From Competibacteraceae bacterium UBA3908 (GTDB lineage: Bacteria; Pseudomonadota; Gammaproteobacteria; Competibacterales; Competibacteraceae), in NCBI GenBank assembly GCA_002391525.1, contig DGFE01000244.1, forward strand, positions 6,640 to 17,129: a stretch of 10,490 bases of DNA. The letters are read 5' to 3'. Position 1 is the stretch's first letter. Every line of letters begins with the position of its first letter. This document shows, piece after piece, positions 1 to 7,652 of this stretch. The notes below the pieces were generated by a model, which saw only the letters and a list, made by a program, of their open reading frames with translations, was not told where the DNA came from and did not search any database. Made by a program: the position numbers and the translations under genes.

Positions 1-1034
1 CGCACGGCTAGACGGGCAACATTCGGCGCGAGACCCAGCACGAAAAAGCGGGTTTCGTCGGCGTCCAGTGGGCGCACGCCTGTTTTCGGCGCTTCGTACA
101 GCGCCTTGACCGCTTCCACCCCCCGCACCGGATCGTCGGGATCGGGTTGCAACCAGGCGGCGAATAGTTCCTCAGCCGGATCAGGTTTTTCGGCCCAAAA
201 TACGAAAGTGTCCTCGCCGACCGGCAATTTCTGGCGGGAATCGACACGCAGCAGATGATTCAATGCGGTGGTGTAAGCGAACGCCGCATATTCACCGACG
301 GGAGCATTTTGGCCTTGTTCCTTGCCGTGGGAACAGGCGGCGGCGAAATTGAAGGAGAAGAGATTCGCCCCACTGCTCTGCGCGTTGCGCACACCCTTAA
401 TCGCTGGATGCAGGCGGGCGATGGCGTCCAGATTGCCGCTGACCAGACAGCGGTTACGAACGGTTGCGGTATCTTGTTCAGTCGCCATGACCGCTTGCCG
501 CACCGCTTCCCGCTGACAGATTAGTTGCAGGTCGCCGTCCAGGCGGAAACTGAGCGACTCGGTGGTTTTGTTCAATTCCGGCCAGAGCGGATGGGAAAAA
601 ACCACGCTGAAATCACCCCGTTCCAGAAACGTCAGCGCTGCCCGTACCCCTTCATCGCCAATGGGGGCCGGAAAAACATCGCGGATGCGCTGGATGAACG
701 CGCGGTGTGCTTCACTGGTACGTTCTTGTTCCTTTTCCAGCCTGGCAGCATCCAATTTAGCGGCGCGCGCCTCACTGACCACGCCCAACACGTAGCCCAA
801 ACCGTCCCATAACAGGTTGGCCGCCACCCCGGACGTGCGTTTGACGCCCTGCGGCACGACGAACAACCGCCCCTTGTCGCGTTTGTCGTTCCCGTTGCGG
901 GTATCTTCAATGTCCACAAAGCGTCCGTCCCGATCCAGCACGATGACGAATGGAATCGCCTTGCGCTCGAAACCCGGCGGCGGCAGTTCGTCCTGCTGCC
1001 GGCGGTAGTAATCGCAAAGGGTTTGCAGGATCAT
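1..1034 (-). CDS. cas8c: Type I-C Cascade large subunit Cas8c (Csd1), N-terminal 344 residues, cut by window edge
   Basis: Cas8c is the large subunit of the type I-C Cascade complex. It takes part in PAM recognition and in holding the target strand, and acts in the cytoplasm. I translated the frame from the ATG at 1034 to the window edge: it stays open for 344 codons with no stop, so the C-terminal part lies outside. Features typical of Csd1 are the start MILQTLCDYY, the block SGANLFSFN (221-229) followed by GKEQGQNAPV (237-246), DTFVFWAE (275-282), and FFVLGLAPNVARLAV (330-344) at the edge. The start codon overlaps the cas5 stop in an ATGA, with a GAGGAG ribosome binding site 8 nt upstream, so the two are translationally coupled. 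In type I-C operons cas7, cas4, cas1 and cas2 normally follow; they would lie to the left of the window. No frameshift or internal stop is visible. Confidence 0.93.
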   Translation of the reverse strand, partial: MILQTLCDYYRRQQDELPPPGFERKAIPFVIVLDRDGRFVDIEDTRNGNDKRDKGRLFVVPQGVKRTSGVAANLLWDGLGYVLGVVSEARAAKLDAARLEKEQERTSEAHRAFIQRIRDVFPAPIGDEGVRAALTFLERGDFSVVFSHPLWPELNKTTESLSFRLDGDLQLICQREAVRQAVMATEQDTATVRNRCLVSGNLDAIARLHPAIKGVRNAQSSGANLFSFNFAAACSHGKEQGQNAPVGEYAAFAYTTALNHLLRVDSRQKLPVGEDTFVFWAEKPDPAEELFAAWLQPDPDDPVRGVEAVKALYEAPKTGVRPLDADETRFFVLGLAPNVARLAV

Positions 1035-1702
1035 CGCGCGATCTCCTCGCTGCCCCAAGCTGGAACCCGCACCACACCGTTGTCGAGTTGGGCGCGGAAA
1101 AAACACGGCGTCGGTTCGGAACCGCGATATTCCAGGTCGTAGAGCATCCAGCCCAGATCGCGGCTGTCAGCAATCGGCTCTGGCCACGGTCCCTCCGGGT
1201 CCACCCAGGCAAATGCCGCCGAAAATTCCCGGCAACCCAGATAAGGTTGGTTGAAACACTGGCCCTTTTCGGCGCGGCGGCGGAACATGGCCGCGTATTT
1301 GGCGAGCGTGTCGCCGGGATCGGCCTGTTCGGTCAGCTCGAAGCGGGCGTGGATCAGATAATCCACCTCGCGCAACAGCAGCGCGGCGCGCTGTTGCCGG
1401 TCCTCGTCCGCGTACAGCCCCAGCGCGCCCTTGCCCCGATTCATGGCGGTTTTCACATTGTCCACGGAAATCACGCTGGCCACCTCGTTGCGGCGCACCG
1501 AACCCCAGCGAATCGGCTTGAGCACATCAATTCGGGTCACCCGCCAGGCGATTTGCGGTTTCCACAAAATCGCCTCCAACACGCCACGGGCGGCGGAGGG
1601 CGTCATCACGTCGTAGGAAACCCGCTCCACTTTCATCTCCGGACGGGTGAAACAGGCGTAATCGCCCCACACCCGCAGGCACACCGCGTTATCCAGCGTC
1701 AT
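1031..1702 (-). CDS. cas5c: Type I-C Cas5c (Cas5d), pre-crRNA endoribonuclease and Cascade subunit
   Basis: Cas5c is a RAMP-fold protein. In type I-C, which lacks Cas6, it cuts the repeat RNA to make crRNA and stays bound to the 5' handle in Cascade. The 223-residue length is normal. Recognisable blocks are VWGDYACFTRPEMKVERVSY (11-30), the very typical MTPSAARGVLEAI (33-45), the WGSVRRNEV region (66-74), LREVDYLIHARFEL (110-123), and QCFNQPYLGCREFSA (148-162). The start at 1702 is supported by a strong AGGAGG 5 nt upstream, better than that of cas3. The stop overlaps the cas8c start by 4 nt. The gene lies about 100 nt downstream of cas3, with a palindromic repeat in the gap. I did not map the catalytic residues exactly. 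Cas5 is certain as a family; the I-C subtype follows from cas3 and cas8c on either side. Confidence 0.95.
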   Translation of the reverse strand: MTLDNAVCLRVWGDYACFTRPEMKVERVSYDVMTPSAARGVLEAILWKPQIAWRVTRIDVLKPIRWGSVRRNEVASVISVDNVKTAMNRGKGALGLYADEDRQQRAALLLREVDYLIHARFELTEQADPGDTLAKYAAMFRRRAEKGQCFNQPYLGCREFSAAFAWVDPEGPWPEPIADSRDLGWMLYDLEYRGSEPTPCFFRAQLDNGVVRVPAWGSEEIAR

Positions 1703-1751
1703 TACAGCCTCCTGTTTTTAAAAGTATTTCGACCAGCCGATTCCAAAACAA

Positions 1752-1790
1752 CCCTCACCCCTGCCCCTCTCCCGCAAGCGGGCGAGGGGT
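1752..1790. repeat. GC-rich palindromic (REP-like) repeat, copy 1, in the cas3-cas5c gap
   Basis: CCCTCACCCC (1752-1761) is followed by an inverted repeat. CCCCTCTCCCGC (1764-1775) pairs with GCGGGCGAGGGG (1778-1789) with one mismatch and a very short AA centre. Copy 2 near 8950-8985 has the same head and stem. It sits between the cas3 stop (1805) and the cas5 start (1702). On the operon transcript it would form a strong hairpin, but no U-run follows, so it is not a standard intrinsic terminator. It may still partly block transcription or protect the mRNA end. It is not a CRISPR repeat: it is a single unit with no spacers. Confidence 0.85.
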
Positions 1791-1804
1791 TCTTGTACGG
1801 CATC

Positions 1805-4036
1805 TCAAACAATCAAATCATCCGGCGCGTAGTTGGCCGTCTGCTCTATTCGCAAACCAATCTCCGGGTCGTAAAGCGGCGCAACCTGAGCGTATACGCC
1901 GGGCCGCCGTTCCTCGATGGCGCCTTGCGCCAGCAAGCATTGATGAATCCGACGCGGGATATTCACCACATAGCGTTGCAGTTGACGCAGTATTTTACGG
2001 TCCAAGTCGTCGCCGGGTCGCGCCAATCGAGCCAGTAAGCGTTCGCTGTCGCCATAACGCACGATCACCGGCGCTTGCGTTTCGGGGATCAATTGAAACC
2101 GCTCGGCGGCGGTGCGAAAGCTGAATTCCAGCCGCTGGTTATTTTTCAATAGGGTAGCGATGCCCTTGCTGTCGAGTCCTTCCATGCCCTTGCGCCAGTA
2201 CAGACTTTGAAAGTATTCGGTAAACAGTTCGGGCGCGAGCGGATCGGGCGGACGCCGTAGCAACAGTTGCCGACCTGCGTCGCGCGCCTGGCGCAAATGG
2301 CCCTTGGGTGGCTCGGTCGGCGGCACGAACACCACGACCCGTCCCAAATCGAACAGACGCCCTTCACGATTGCAACGCCCCGCCGCCTGGGCGATGGAAT
2401 CCAAGCCAGCCAGCGCCCGGTACACGACCGGGAAATCCAAGTCCACCCCCGCTTCCACCAATTGCGTGCTGACCACTCGAATGAGTTCGCCGGTGATCAG
2501 TCGCCGCTTGATCGTTGCAATCACCTCGGCGCGGTGCTGGCCGCACATCAGGCCGGAAAGATGCACCGTACCCGCCGGCAACAGGCCGTGCAGGAGGCGG
2601 GCATCATCGCGCCGGTCCACGATACATAGCGCGCGAGAGTGGATTTCCAGTTCGGCGGCGAGCGTTTCCCACGAAATCGGCGCGTGCAAATCGGCAGGCA
2701 GCGTCACCTCCACGCGGCGCAATTGCACATGCAGTTCCCGTACCGCCGCCGCCGCATCGCCCACGATCTCGCGCACGTCGTCCAATCCATCGAAAGGAAA
2801 ATCGAAGCTGCGTCGAGATGCCAGCGCCGGCTGTGTCGCGGTACAGAGCACGAAGCTGACGCCGTAGTGGCGGTTCAATTCCCGAATTGCGCCCAGGATC
2901 GGCGTCAAAAAGTCCGGCGGCAGCAGTTGCGCTTCGTCCAGAATCACCACGCTGTCGAGCATGTTGTGCAATTTGCGGGTCCGGCTGGAGCGCGCGGCGA
3001 ACAGGGACTCGAAGAACTGGACATTGGTCGTCACGATCAACGATGCATCCCAGTTCTCGCAAGCCAGTCGGCTGCGCGGCGTTTCCTGGTCCGAATCGAA
3101 ATTGCTGTGATGTTCGAGCACGGCATCATCGCCAAATACGCTCCGAAACACATCCGCCGTTTGCTCGATGATGCTAGTGTAGGGGATGACGTAGAGAATC
3201 CGGCGCTTGCCGTGACGCCGCGCATGGCGCAGGGCGAACGCCAGCGAGGCCAGGGTCTTGCCGCCGCCGGTGGGCACGGTGAGCGAAAACAACGCCGGTG
3301 GTTGTTCCGCCGCGTTCCGACAGCGTTCCAGCACTACCGCCCGCATCCGGTTGACCGGCGTATCGTCTGCTCGCGCCGCCAGCACCGTCATGTACGCCTC
3401 GAAACGCGGTTCCAGTTCCGCCAGCGTGGGATATTGGCCACGCCATCCGGTTTTCTCCGGCGACATGAACTGTTCGGTGTCGAGAAAATCAGCGTCCACC
3501 AGACAGGAAAACAGCAGCCGAATCCACAGGGCGTAATCGCGCTGACCGGGATTCGAGGCCGGCAACGGCGCGTTGAGAATGCCGGCGGGCGGGGATTGCG
3601 CCAACGCCTCGGCGAGCAGAGTGGGTTGTCGCAGACGATGGGCCAGACTGGATGCTGGCGCTTGGGCGCTTTGCCAGTCCGGTAGGCCCGCATGATGCCC
3701 GGCGATGAGATAGGCGAGAATGCGGCCCACCCCCTTCATTCGCTCTATCGCGTACAGCGCGCCCGCCGTGGAATGATCGACCCGGCCCGGCGTGGTTTCG
3801 ATGTGGGCATCGTAGCCGGAGGCGCCGCGAATGTAACGCTGAAAAGCGGAGCGGTATTTGCCGAGGTCATGCCACAGGCCGGCCAGTTTCGCCCAGTCGC
3901 CCGCGCCGAATGTGGCGGCAAACGACTCGGCGAGCGCCGCGACGCCGCGCAAATGGTCGTCGAGAAGATGGGGCAACCATTGACCGTTCGGGTCTTGTCT
4001 GACATGGGCCAGGAAAATAGGGGATTGATCTGACAC
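1805..4036 (-). CDS. cas3: CRISPR-associated nuclease-helicase Cas3 with N-terminal HD domain (type I-C)
   Basis: Cas3 is recruited by Cascade to an R-loop, nicks the displaced strand with its HD nuclease, and unwinds and degrades DNA with its SF2 helicase. Numbering from the most upstream possible start (TTG at 4069, 754 residues): HD domain with AHVRQ (21-25), HD (H67 D68) in WHDLGKY, VDHSTAG (97-103) and GHHAGLPD (124-131); Walker A VPTGGGKT (265-272); Walker B DEAQ (378-381), the form common in I-C Cas3; motif III CTATQ (409-413); motif V STQLVEAGVDLD (534-545); motif VI QAAGRCNREG (561-570). All catalytic motifs look intact and the length is normal. I prefer the GTG at 4036 (743 residues) because AGGG lies 9 nt upstream and homologues usually begin only a few residues before the AHVRQ motif. 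The TTG at 4069 has no ribosome binding site. This is the first gene of the operon. Confidence 0.95.
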   Translation of the reverse strand: MSDQSPIFLAHVRQDPNGQWLPHLLDDHLRGVAALAESFAATFGAGDWAKLAGLWHDLGKYRSAFQRYIRGASGYDAHIETTPGRVDHSTAGALYAIERMKGVGRILAYLIAGHHAGLPDWQSAQAPASSLAHRLRQPTLLAEALAQSPPAGILNAPLPASNPGQRDYALWIRLLFSCLVDADFLDTEQFMSPEKTGWRGQYPTLAELEPRFEAYMTVLAARADDTPVNRMRAVVLERCRNAAEQPPALFSLTVPTGGGKTLASLAFALRHARRHGKRRILYVIPYTSIIEQTADVFRSVFGDDAVLEHHSNFDSDQETPRSRLACENWDASLIVTTNVQFFESLFAARSSRTRKLHNMLDSVVILDEAQLLPPDFLTPILGAIRELNRHYGVSFVLCTATQPALASRRSFDFPFDGLDDVREIVGDAAAAVRELHVQLRRVEVTLPADLHAPISWETLAAELEIHSRALCIVDRRDDARLLHGLLPAGTVHLSGLMCGQHRAEVIATIKRRLITGELIRVVSTQLVEAGVDLDFPVVYRALAGLDSIAQAAGRCNREGRLFDLGRVVVFVPPTEPPKGHLRQARDAGRQLLLRRPPDPLAPELFTEYFQSLYWRKGMEGLDSKGIATLLKNNQRLEFSFRTAAERFQLIPETQAPVIVRYGDSERLLARLARPGDDLDRKILRQLQRYVVNIPRRIHQCLLAQGAIEERRPGVYAQVAPLYDPEIGLRIEQTANYAPDDLIV

Positions 4037-4157
4037 GGATGGATTCCCTGTTGCTAATAAGATATTCAATTGAGATCATTTAAACTTTGTTTGGCTTTTC
4101 TGAAAAGCAAGAGATCATTATTTCAATCATGAAACAGAGACGATAAATAAAGCCAGC
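4037..4157. promoter_or_regulatory. Divergent cas3 / exonuclease control region with palindrome and direct repeat
   Basis: This AT-rich stretch stands out from its GC-rich surroundings and separates two divergent genes, so it should hold promoters for both. It contains a perfect 15-bp palindrome, GCTTTTC-T-GAAAAGC (4094-4108), and a 9-bp direct repeat, GAGATCATT, at 4072-4080 and 4111-4119. The repeats lie 39 bp apart start to start, on either side of the palindrome. These have the form of operator sites. No convincing sigma70 -35/-10 pair could be fixed on either strand; TTGGCT (4091) with CATTAT (4116) on the plus strand is the best, with too long a spacer (19). The regulator is unknown. 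Confidence 0.5.
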
Positions 4158-4991
4158 ATGGCCAATCCTCTCCATTTGCTCGTCATCGACCTCGAAACCC
4201 GCCCCGACGCGACGATCCTGCCCGAGGACCGTGATGCCGAGGCGTTTCCCAAACCGATTCAGCACGAGATCGTCACGCTTGGCTTCCTGTTGGCCCGAAT
4301 CGAACACGACGGGCAGGCGGAGTGCTACACCGTCCGCAAACTGGGCGCGGCCAGCATCGCCGACCGTAGCGAACGGGAAATTCTGGCCGGCTTCTGGCAT
4401 CTGGTGGACAAGCAGAAACCCCGACTGGTCACCTGGAACGGACGCGGCTTCGATGTGGCCATCCTCAAGCAGCGATCCCTGATCCACGGCCTCGTGGCCC
4501 ACAACTGGCATCGCACCGATCCCCGGTTCGGCTACGACTACCGCTACGAAACCAATTGGCATTGCGATCTGATGGATGCGCTGAGCGATTTCGGCGCCTC
4601 GCCCCGGCTGGGGCTGGACGAGGCGGCCCAGGCATTGGGCCTGCCGGGGAAGTGGAACGGTCACGGGGAGAACGTCGCGGAACAGGCCGCCGCCGGCGAC
4701 TACGCCGCCATCAACCGGTACTGTGAGGGCGACGTGCTCAACACCTACGTGCTGTATCTGCGCTGGGCCTGCTTCAGCACCCGCGTCAGCGCGCGGGGCC
4801 ACAACGCCAGTGTGCAAAACCTGTTGGATTATCTCGCGGCGGGCCGGGCGCGAAACCCGCACTGGGGCGAGTTCGCCGACCGCTGGCAGGCCAGCGCGCG
4901 GCCCTGTCCATTGTTCGTCAACGAACCGCTCGGCGAACCGGGGCCGCAACCGCCGGAATCGCACCTGAGAAGCGAGGATGTCTTGCCATAG
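4158..4991 (+). CDS. Predicted 3'-5' exonuclease, PolB-exonuclease-like (DnaQ/DEDD superfamily)
   Basis: This 277-residue protein has the three exonuclease motifs of the DEDD superfamily: Exo I with D11 and E13 in VIDLETRP, Exo II NGRGFD (94-99) with D99, and Exo III with Y188 and D192 in the YxxxD form (DEDDy). It resembles the family described as 3'-5' exonucleases related to the exonuclease domain of DNA polymerase B (Pfam DNA_pol_B_exo2). No polymerase domain is attached, so it is a stand-alone nuclease. It would be expected to remove nucleotides from 3' ends of single-stranded DNA or RNA using two metal ions; the true substrate is unknown. The C-terminal tail (about 250-277) is proline-rich and probably disordered. 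The gene is divergent from cas3 and convergent with the amylase gene, with 32 bp between them and no clear terminator. The ATG at 4158 has only a weak ribosome binding site. A role in repair is the default; a role in CRISPR adaptation is speculation from position. Confidence 0.88.
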   Translation: MANPLHLLVIDLETRPDATILPEDRDAEAFPKPIQHEIVTLGFLLARIEHDGQAECYTVRKLGAASIADRSEREILAGFWHLVDKQKPRLVTWNGRGFDVAILKQRSLIHGLVAHNWHRTDPRFGYDYRYETNWHCDLMDALSDFGASPRLGLDEAAQALGLPGKWNGHGENVAEQAAAGDYAAINRYCEGDVLNTYVLYLRWACFSTRVSARGHNASVQNLLDYLAAGRARNPHWGEFADRWQASARPCPLFVNEPLGEPGPQPPESHLRSEDVLP

Positions 4992-5023
4992 CCGCGACCT
5001 TTCACCACCCCCGCGCTCTGACC

Positions 5024-7198
5024 CTACCGCAAATAAACGCCATCCACCCCGATCTTGCCCGGTCCGTCGAGCACATAAATCCCGGCGGAGTTGCCGCGCA
5101 CGTGGAAAGAGATGCTGCCGTGATGCACGGCGATCTCGTTGCCGGTGACCGCGTCCCGATAGACGCCGTTGCGGATGTTGCCGACGCTGACGTGCTGATC
5201 GCCGCCGATGGCGAGCCCCACCACGACGCAACTCTCGCCATTGTTGTGATCGCGGACGAAGCTCAAACCACTGCCCCAATCGTTGACATGGCTCATCGGC
5301 GCTTTCTGGAGCGCGGGAATCTGGCGGCGGATCTGGTTCAGCCGCTTGATGTGCTGATAGAGCGGATGGCTTTGCGTCTCGCCGATCCGTTCGTCGGTCA
5401 GGTGATCGCCGAAATAGGCGCGGCCTGTGGTGTCCAGGGTGTCGTCATTGCCGATCACGTCCTGGGGCGCGCCCTTCATGAACTCGATTTCCTCGCCGTA
5501 GTACAGGCAGGGAATGCCGCGCACCGTCCACAGCAGATTGTAGGCCGCCGCCGCCATCCACTGCTCGCCCTTGAAGCGGAAGCGGAAATCGTTGTCCGGG
5601 CCGACATCGTGGTTTTGCAGGAAGGTGACCAGTTCGGTGGCGTTGCCGTAGATCCAGTCCATTTCCAGCACCCGGCCCACGCCGGCAAAACTGCCCCGGC
5701 TCAGGTTGTCGCGGAAGGTGGAGAACAGGCCGAAATCCAGTTGCGGAAAGCCGGAATCGCCGCCGGAATTGGGGTCGCGCGGATCGTGGCCCAGCCGGGT
5801 GTACCACCACGGGCGGATGAAGGACGGGCCGTTGTCGCCACCGCCCAAATCGCCCCAGCCGTAGCCCTTGACCAGATTCTCGCCGAACACGAACAAACCC
5901 GGTTTGTGGGCCTTCCAGGCGTTGACGTATTCCAGCAGGTTGTCGCGCGGGACGTGCTTGACCGTGTCGATGCGCAGCGCGTCCACGCCCATGTCCAGAT
6001 AGCGATTGATGGCGCCGATCAGATAATCCTTGACGTTCTGGCGGTCGGTGGCGAGGTTGATGCAGTCGCCGGCGATGTGCTTCAACTGGACGGCGGCGCT
6101 TTCCCAGTCGCCGCCGCAGATGAAGCCGTGCTGCATATACCATTCGGGATCGAGATTGTTGGCGTCGATGCCAAAGAAGCGGCCAGGGTTGTAGCCGGGC
6201 TTGGGCACGGTCTCGCCGGTCTTGGGATCGACCAAGGGAATTTTGCCTTCCGGGTCCATGGCGTGCCGCTCCCGATACCAGGCGGGCGCGACCGGATTGT
6301 CGATGTCGTCGCGGTTGGGCCAGGCATAGTTGCCGAGATTGCCCTGGTAGGGGCCGTGGTTGACCCGGCCCTGTTCGGAACCCTGCGGCACGTAGTACTT
6401 GATCGGCAGATGGTCGATATGGACCTTGCCGCGAATGCCGTACTGGCAGGAATGGTTGACCACCACGTCCTGAATGATCTTGATGCCGCGCTTATGCGCC
6501 TCGTCGATCAAATCCTGATAGGTGGCGTCCGGCGATTCCAGCCGGGGATCGATCCGGGTCCAGTCGTAGCCGTGGTAGCCGTGATAGTCGAGGCCGCTGC
6601 GGTTCTCGATGGGCGGGGTGATCCAGATGGCGGTGAAGCCGAGGTCGCGGATGTAGTCGAGCCGCTGGATCAGGCCCTTGAAATCGCCGCGCCAGTGCGG
6701 GTCTTCGGGCTGGCCGGTTTCGCGATTGAACTTGATGCGGTCGCGGCAAAAGAAGTTGTTGCCCGGGTCGCCGTCGTAGAACCGGGTCGTGAGCAGGAAG
6801 TAGATGGTCTCCTCACGAAAATCCTTTCCGGTCAGGGTCGCCGGACGCGGATTCCGAACCTGGGGACCGGGATTGCCGCCCGCCGCTCGCGCGGCGCTCT
6901 GCTGGGTCGGCAGTGGCGTGGACTCCGGATGGTGGTCGGACCAGCCGCCATCGAGGGTATACCAGCCGATCCGGTCCCGCTGCAAGTCGCTGGTCTGTCG
7001 GCCATGCCCGTCGTGGAACAGCAGGCGCGCGCTGCTGACGCCGCTGAACCGGTAGACGAACCAGTCGTTTTCCTCCCTGGTCATCGGTACGCCCGGCCAG
7101 TCCATGACACCCGCATGGGGACGGGTGTCCCAGAAATGGATATGCAGATCGCTGGCCCAGTCGGCGGGCTTTTTGAAATAGACGGTCAGATCGGCCAT
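5024..7198 (-). CDS. Cytoplasmic alpha-amylase family protein (GH13) with N-terminal starch-binding-like module
   Basis: This 724-residue glycoside hydrolase would cleave alpha-1,4-glucans such as maltodextrins or glycogen. All four GH13 regions are present: I DVVVNH (244-249), II GVDALRIDTVKH with nucleophile D411, III FVFGEN with acid/base E440, and IV FLQNHD with D531. The N-terminal 100 residues, rich in Trp and His (W14, W23, W34, W46, W79, W86), resemble starch-binding modules of the CBM25/26 type. A Pro/Gly/Ala-rich linker (about 95-122) follows, then the barrel from about 128, and a beta-rich C-terminal domain from about 640. There is no signal peptide (MADLTVYFKK), so it acts in the cytoplasm unless exported otherwise. 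The start at 7198 has only a weak GGA upstream. It is the last gene of a minus-strand group with sugar-transporter parts. Exact specificity (endo-amylase, maltogenic or another GH13 activity) cannot be told. Confidence 0.93.
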   Translation of the reverse strand: MADLTVYFKKPADWASDLHIHFWDTRPHAGVMDWPGVPMTREENDWFVYRFSGVSSARLLFHDGHGRQTSDLQRDRIGWYTLDGGWSDHHPESTPLPTQQSAARAAGGNPGPQVRNPRPATLTGKDFREETIYFLLTTRFYDGDPGNNFFCRDRIKFNRETGQPEDPHWRGDFKGLIQRLDYIRDLGFTAIWITPPIENRSGLDYHGYHGYDWTRIDPRLESPDATYQDLIDEAHKRGIKIIQDVVVNHSCQYGIRGKVHIDHLPIKYYVPQGSEQGRVNHGPYQGNLGNYAWPNRDDIDNPVAPAWYRERHAMDPEGKIPLVDPKTGETVPKPGYNPGRFFGIDANNLDPEWYMQHGFICGGDWESAAVQLKHIAGDCINLATDRQNVKDYLIGAINRYLDMGVDALRIDTVKHVPRDNLLEYVNAWKAHKPGLFVFGENLVKGYGWGDLGGGDNGPSFIRPWWYTRLGHDPRDPNSGGDSGFPQLDFGLFSTFRDNLSRGSFAGVGRVLEMDWIYGNATELVTFLQNHDVGPDNDFRFRFKGEQWMAAAAYNLLWTVRGIPCLYYGEEIEFMKGAPQDVIGNDDTLDTTGRAYFGDHLTDERIGETQSHPLYQHIKRLNQIRRQIPALQKAPMSHVNDWGSGLSFVRDHNNGESCVVVGLAIGGDQHVSVGNIRNGVYRDAVTGNEIAVHHGSISFHVRGNSAGIYVLDGPGKIGVDGVYLR

Positions 7199-7291
7199 GA
7201 CAAAGGATTCCAGATGGTTAAGACAACGGTTGAATGACCCGAAGCGGGGAGCGATGAGTTATCGTTCGACGGAGGCTCCCGAACCAACCCA

Positions 7292-7606
7292 TCAATACTC
7301 GTTCAGCCGCGCGAGGCGTTCCTGATAGCGCGCGCGCAGACAACGCACATCCGCTCCGCAACTGTCGCGGGCGATCAGCCAGGAGCGCTGGTCCTGACGC
7401 AGCCGCTCGGCCCGACGCGGCGGCAGCCGATTCAGCAAGGAGCGATATTGCACCGCCAAGTCTTCGTCCAGACGGTTGAGGCTGGGATTGGCGCACACCG
7501 CGATTTCGGCGGCGGTATCGGCGCGCGTGCAATCGTAGCTGGCGGCTTGCGCCGCCAGCGGCAACAAACCGACGCAAAACAGCGCCAGGGATAAACGCTT
7601 GATCAT
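7292..7606 (-). CDS. Small secreted LprI-N / DUF1311 family protein
   Basis: This 104-residue protein starts with a signal peptide (MIKRLSLALFCVGLLPLAAQA, cut before ASYDC), so it is probably periplasmic. The mature part fits the lysozyme-inhibitor LprI N-terminal family (DUF1311): cysteines in YDC, AVC, DSC and VRC that probably form two disulfides, the NPSLNRLDEDLAVQYRSLL block, then a Q..W...RD.C segment and a C-terminal helix ending RLNEY. The frame is open further upstream to 7672, but the start at 7606 is chosen because it gives a clean signal peptide and has GGAG 8 nt upstream. It lies 46 nt after the ABC permease and 93 nt before the amylase on the same strand, so it may be co-transcribed. 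Many members have no proven lysozyme inhibition; its job is unknown. Confidence 0.85.
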   Translation of the reverse strand: MIKRLSLALFCVGLLPLAAQAASYDCTRADTAAEIAVCANPSLNRLDEDLAVQYRSLLNRLPPRRAERLRQDQRSWLIARDSCGADVRCLRARYQERLARLNEY

Positions 7607-7652
7607 GGTGATTGCTCCGTTGTGGGTTGACCGGAATATGGACCGCGCCGCG

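Noticed and set aside
1752..1790. A possible CRISPR repeat next to the cas genes
   Set aside because: Only one unit occurs here, with no spacer periodicity, and a second copy sits inside an unrelated gene 7 kb away, so it is a dispersed palindromic repeat.
950..2038. A 362-codon plus-strand frame across cas5c and parts of cas8c and cas3
   Set aside because: It is antisense to three genes with firm family motifs and even crosses the intergenic repeat; no domain is recognisable.
2639..3685. A 348-codon plus-strand frame opposite cas3
   Set aside because: It is antisense to the Cas3 helicase and HD-domain coding region and has an Arg/Gln/His-rich low-complexity composition.
4992..5023. A terminator between the convergent exonuclease and amylase genes
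   Set aside because: The 32-bp gap contains no convincing hairpin followed by a T-run on either strand.
4080..5279. A 399-codon minus-strand frame opposite the exonuclease gene
   Set aside because: It overlaps both the exonuclease gene, whose three catalytic motifs are intact, and the end of the amylase gene; its translation is Arg-rich without any family features.
5102..7237. A 711-codon open frame on the plus strand antisense to the amylase
   Set aside because: It lies opposite a gene with all four GH13 motifs. The translation is Val/Ala/Asp-rich with no recognisable domain, as expected from the antisense of GC-rich codons.
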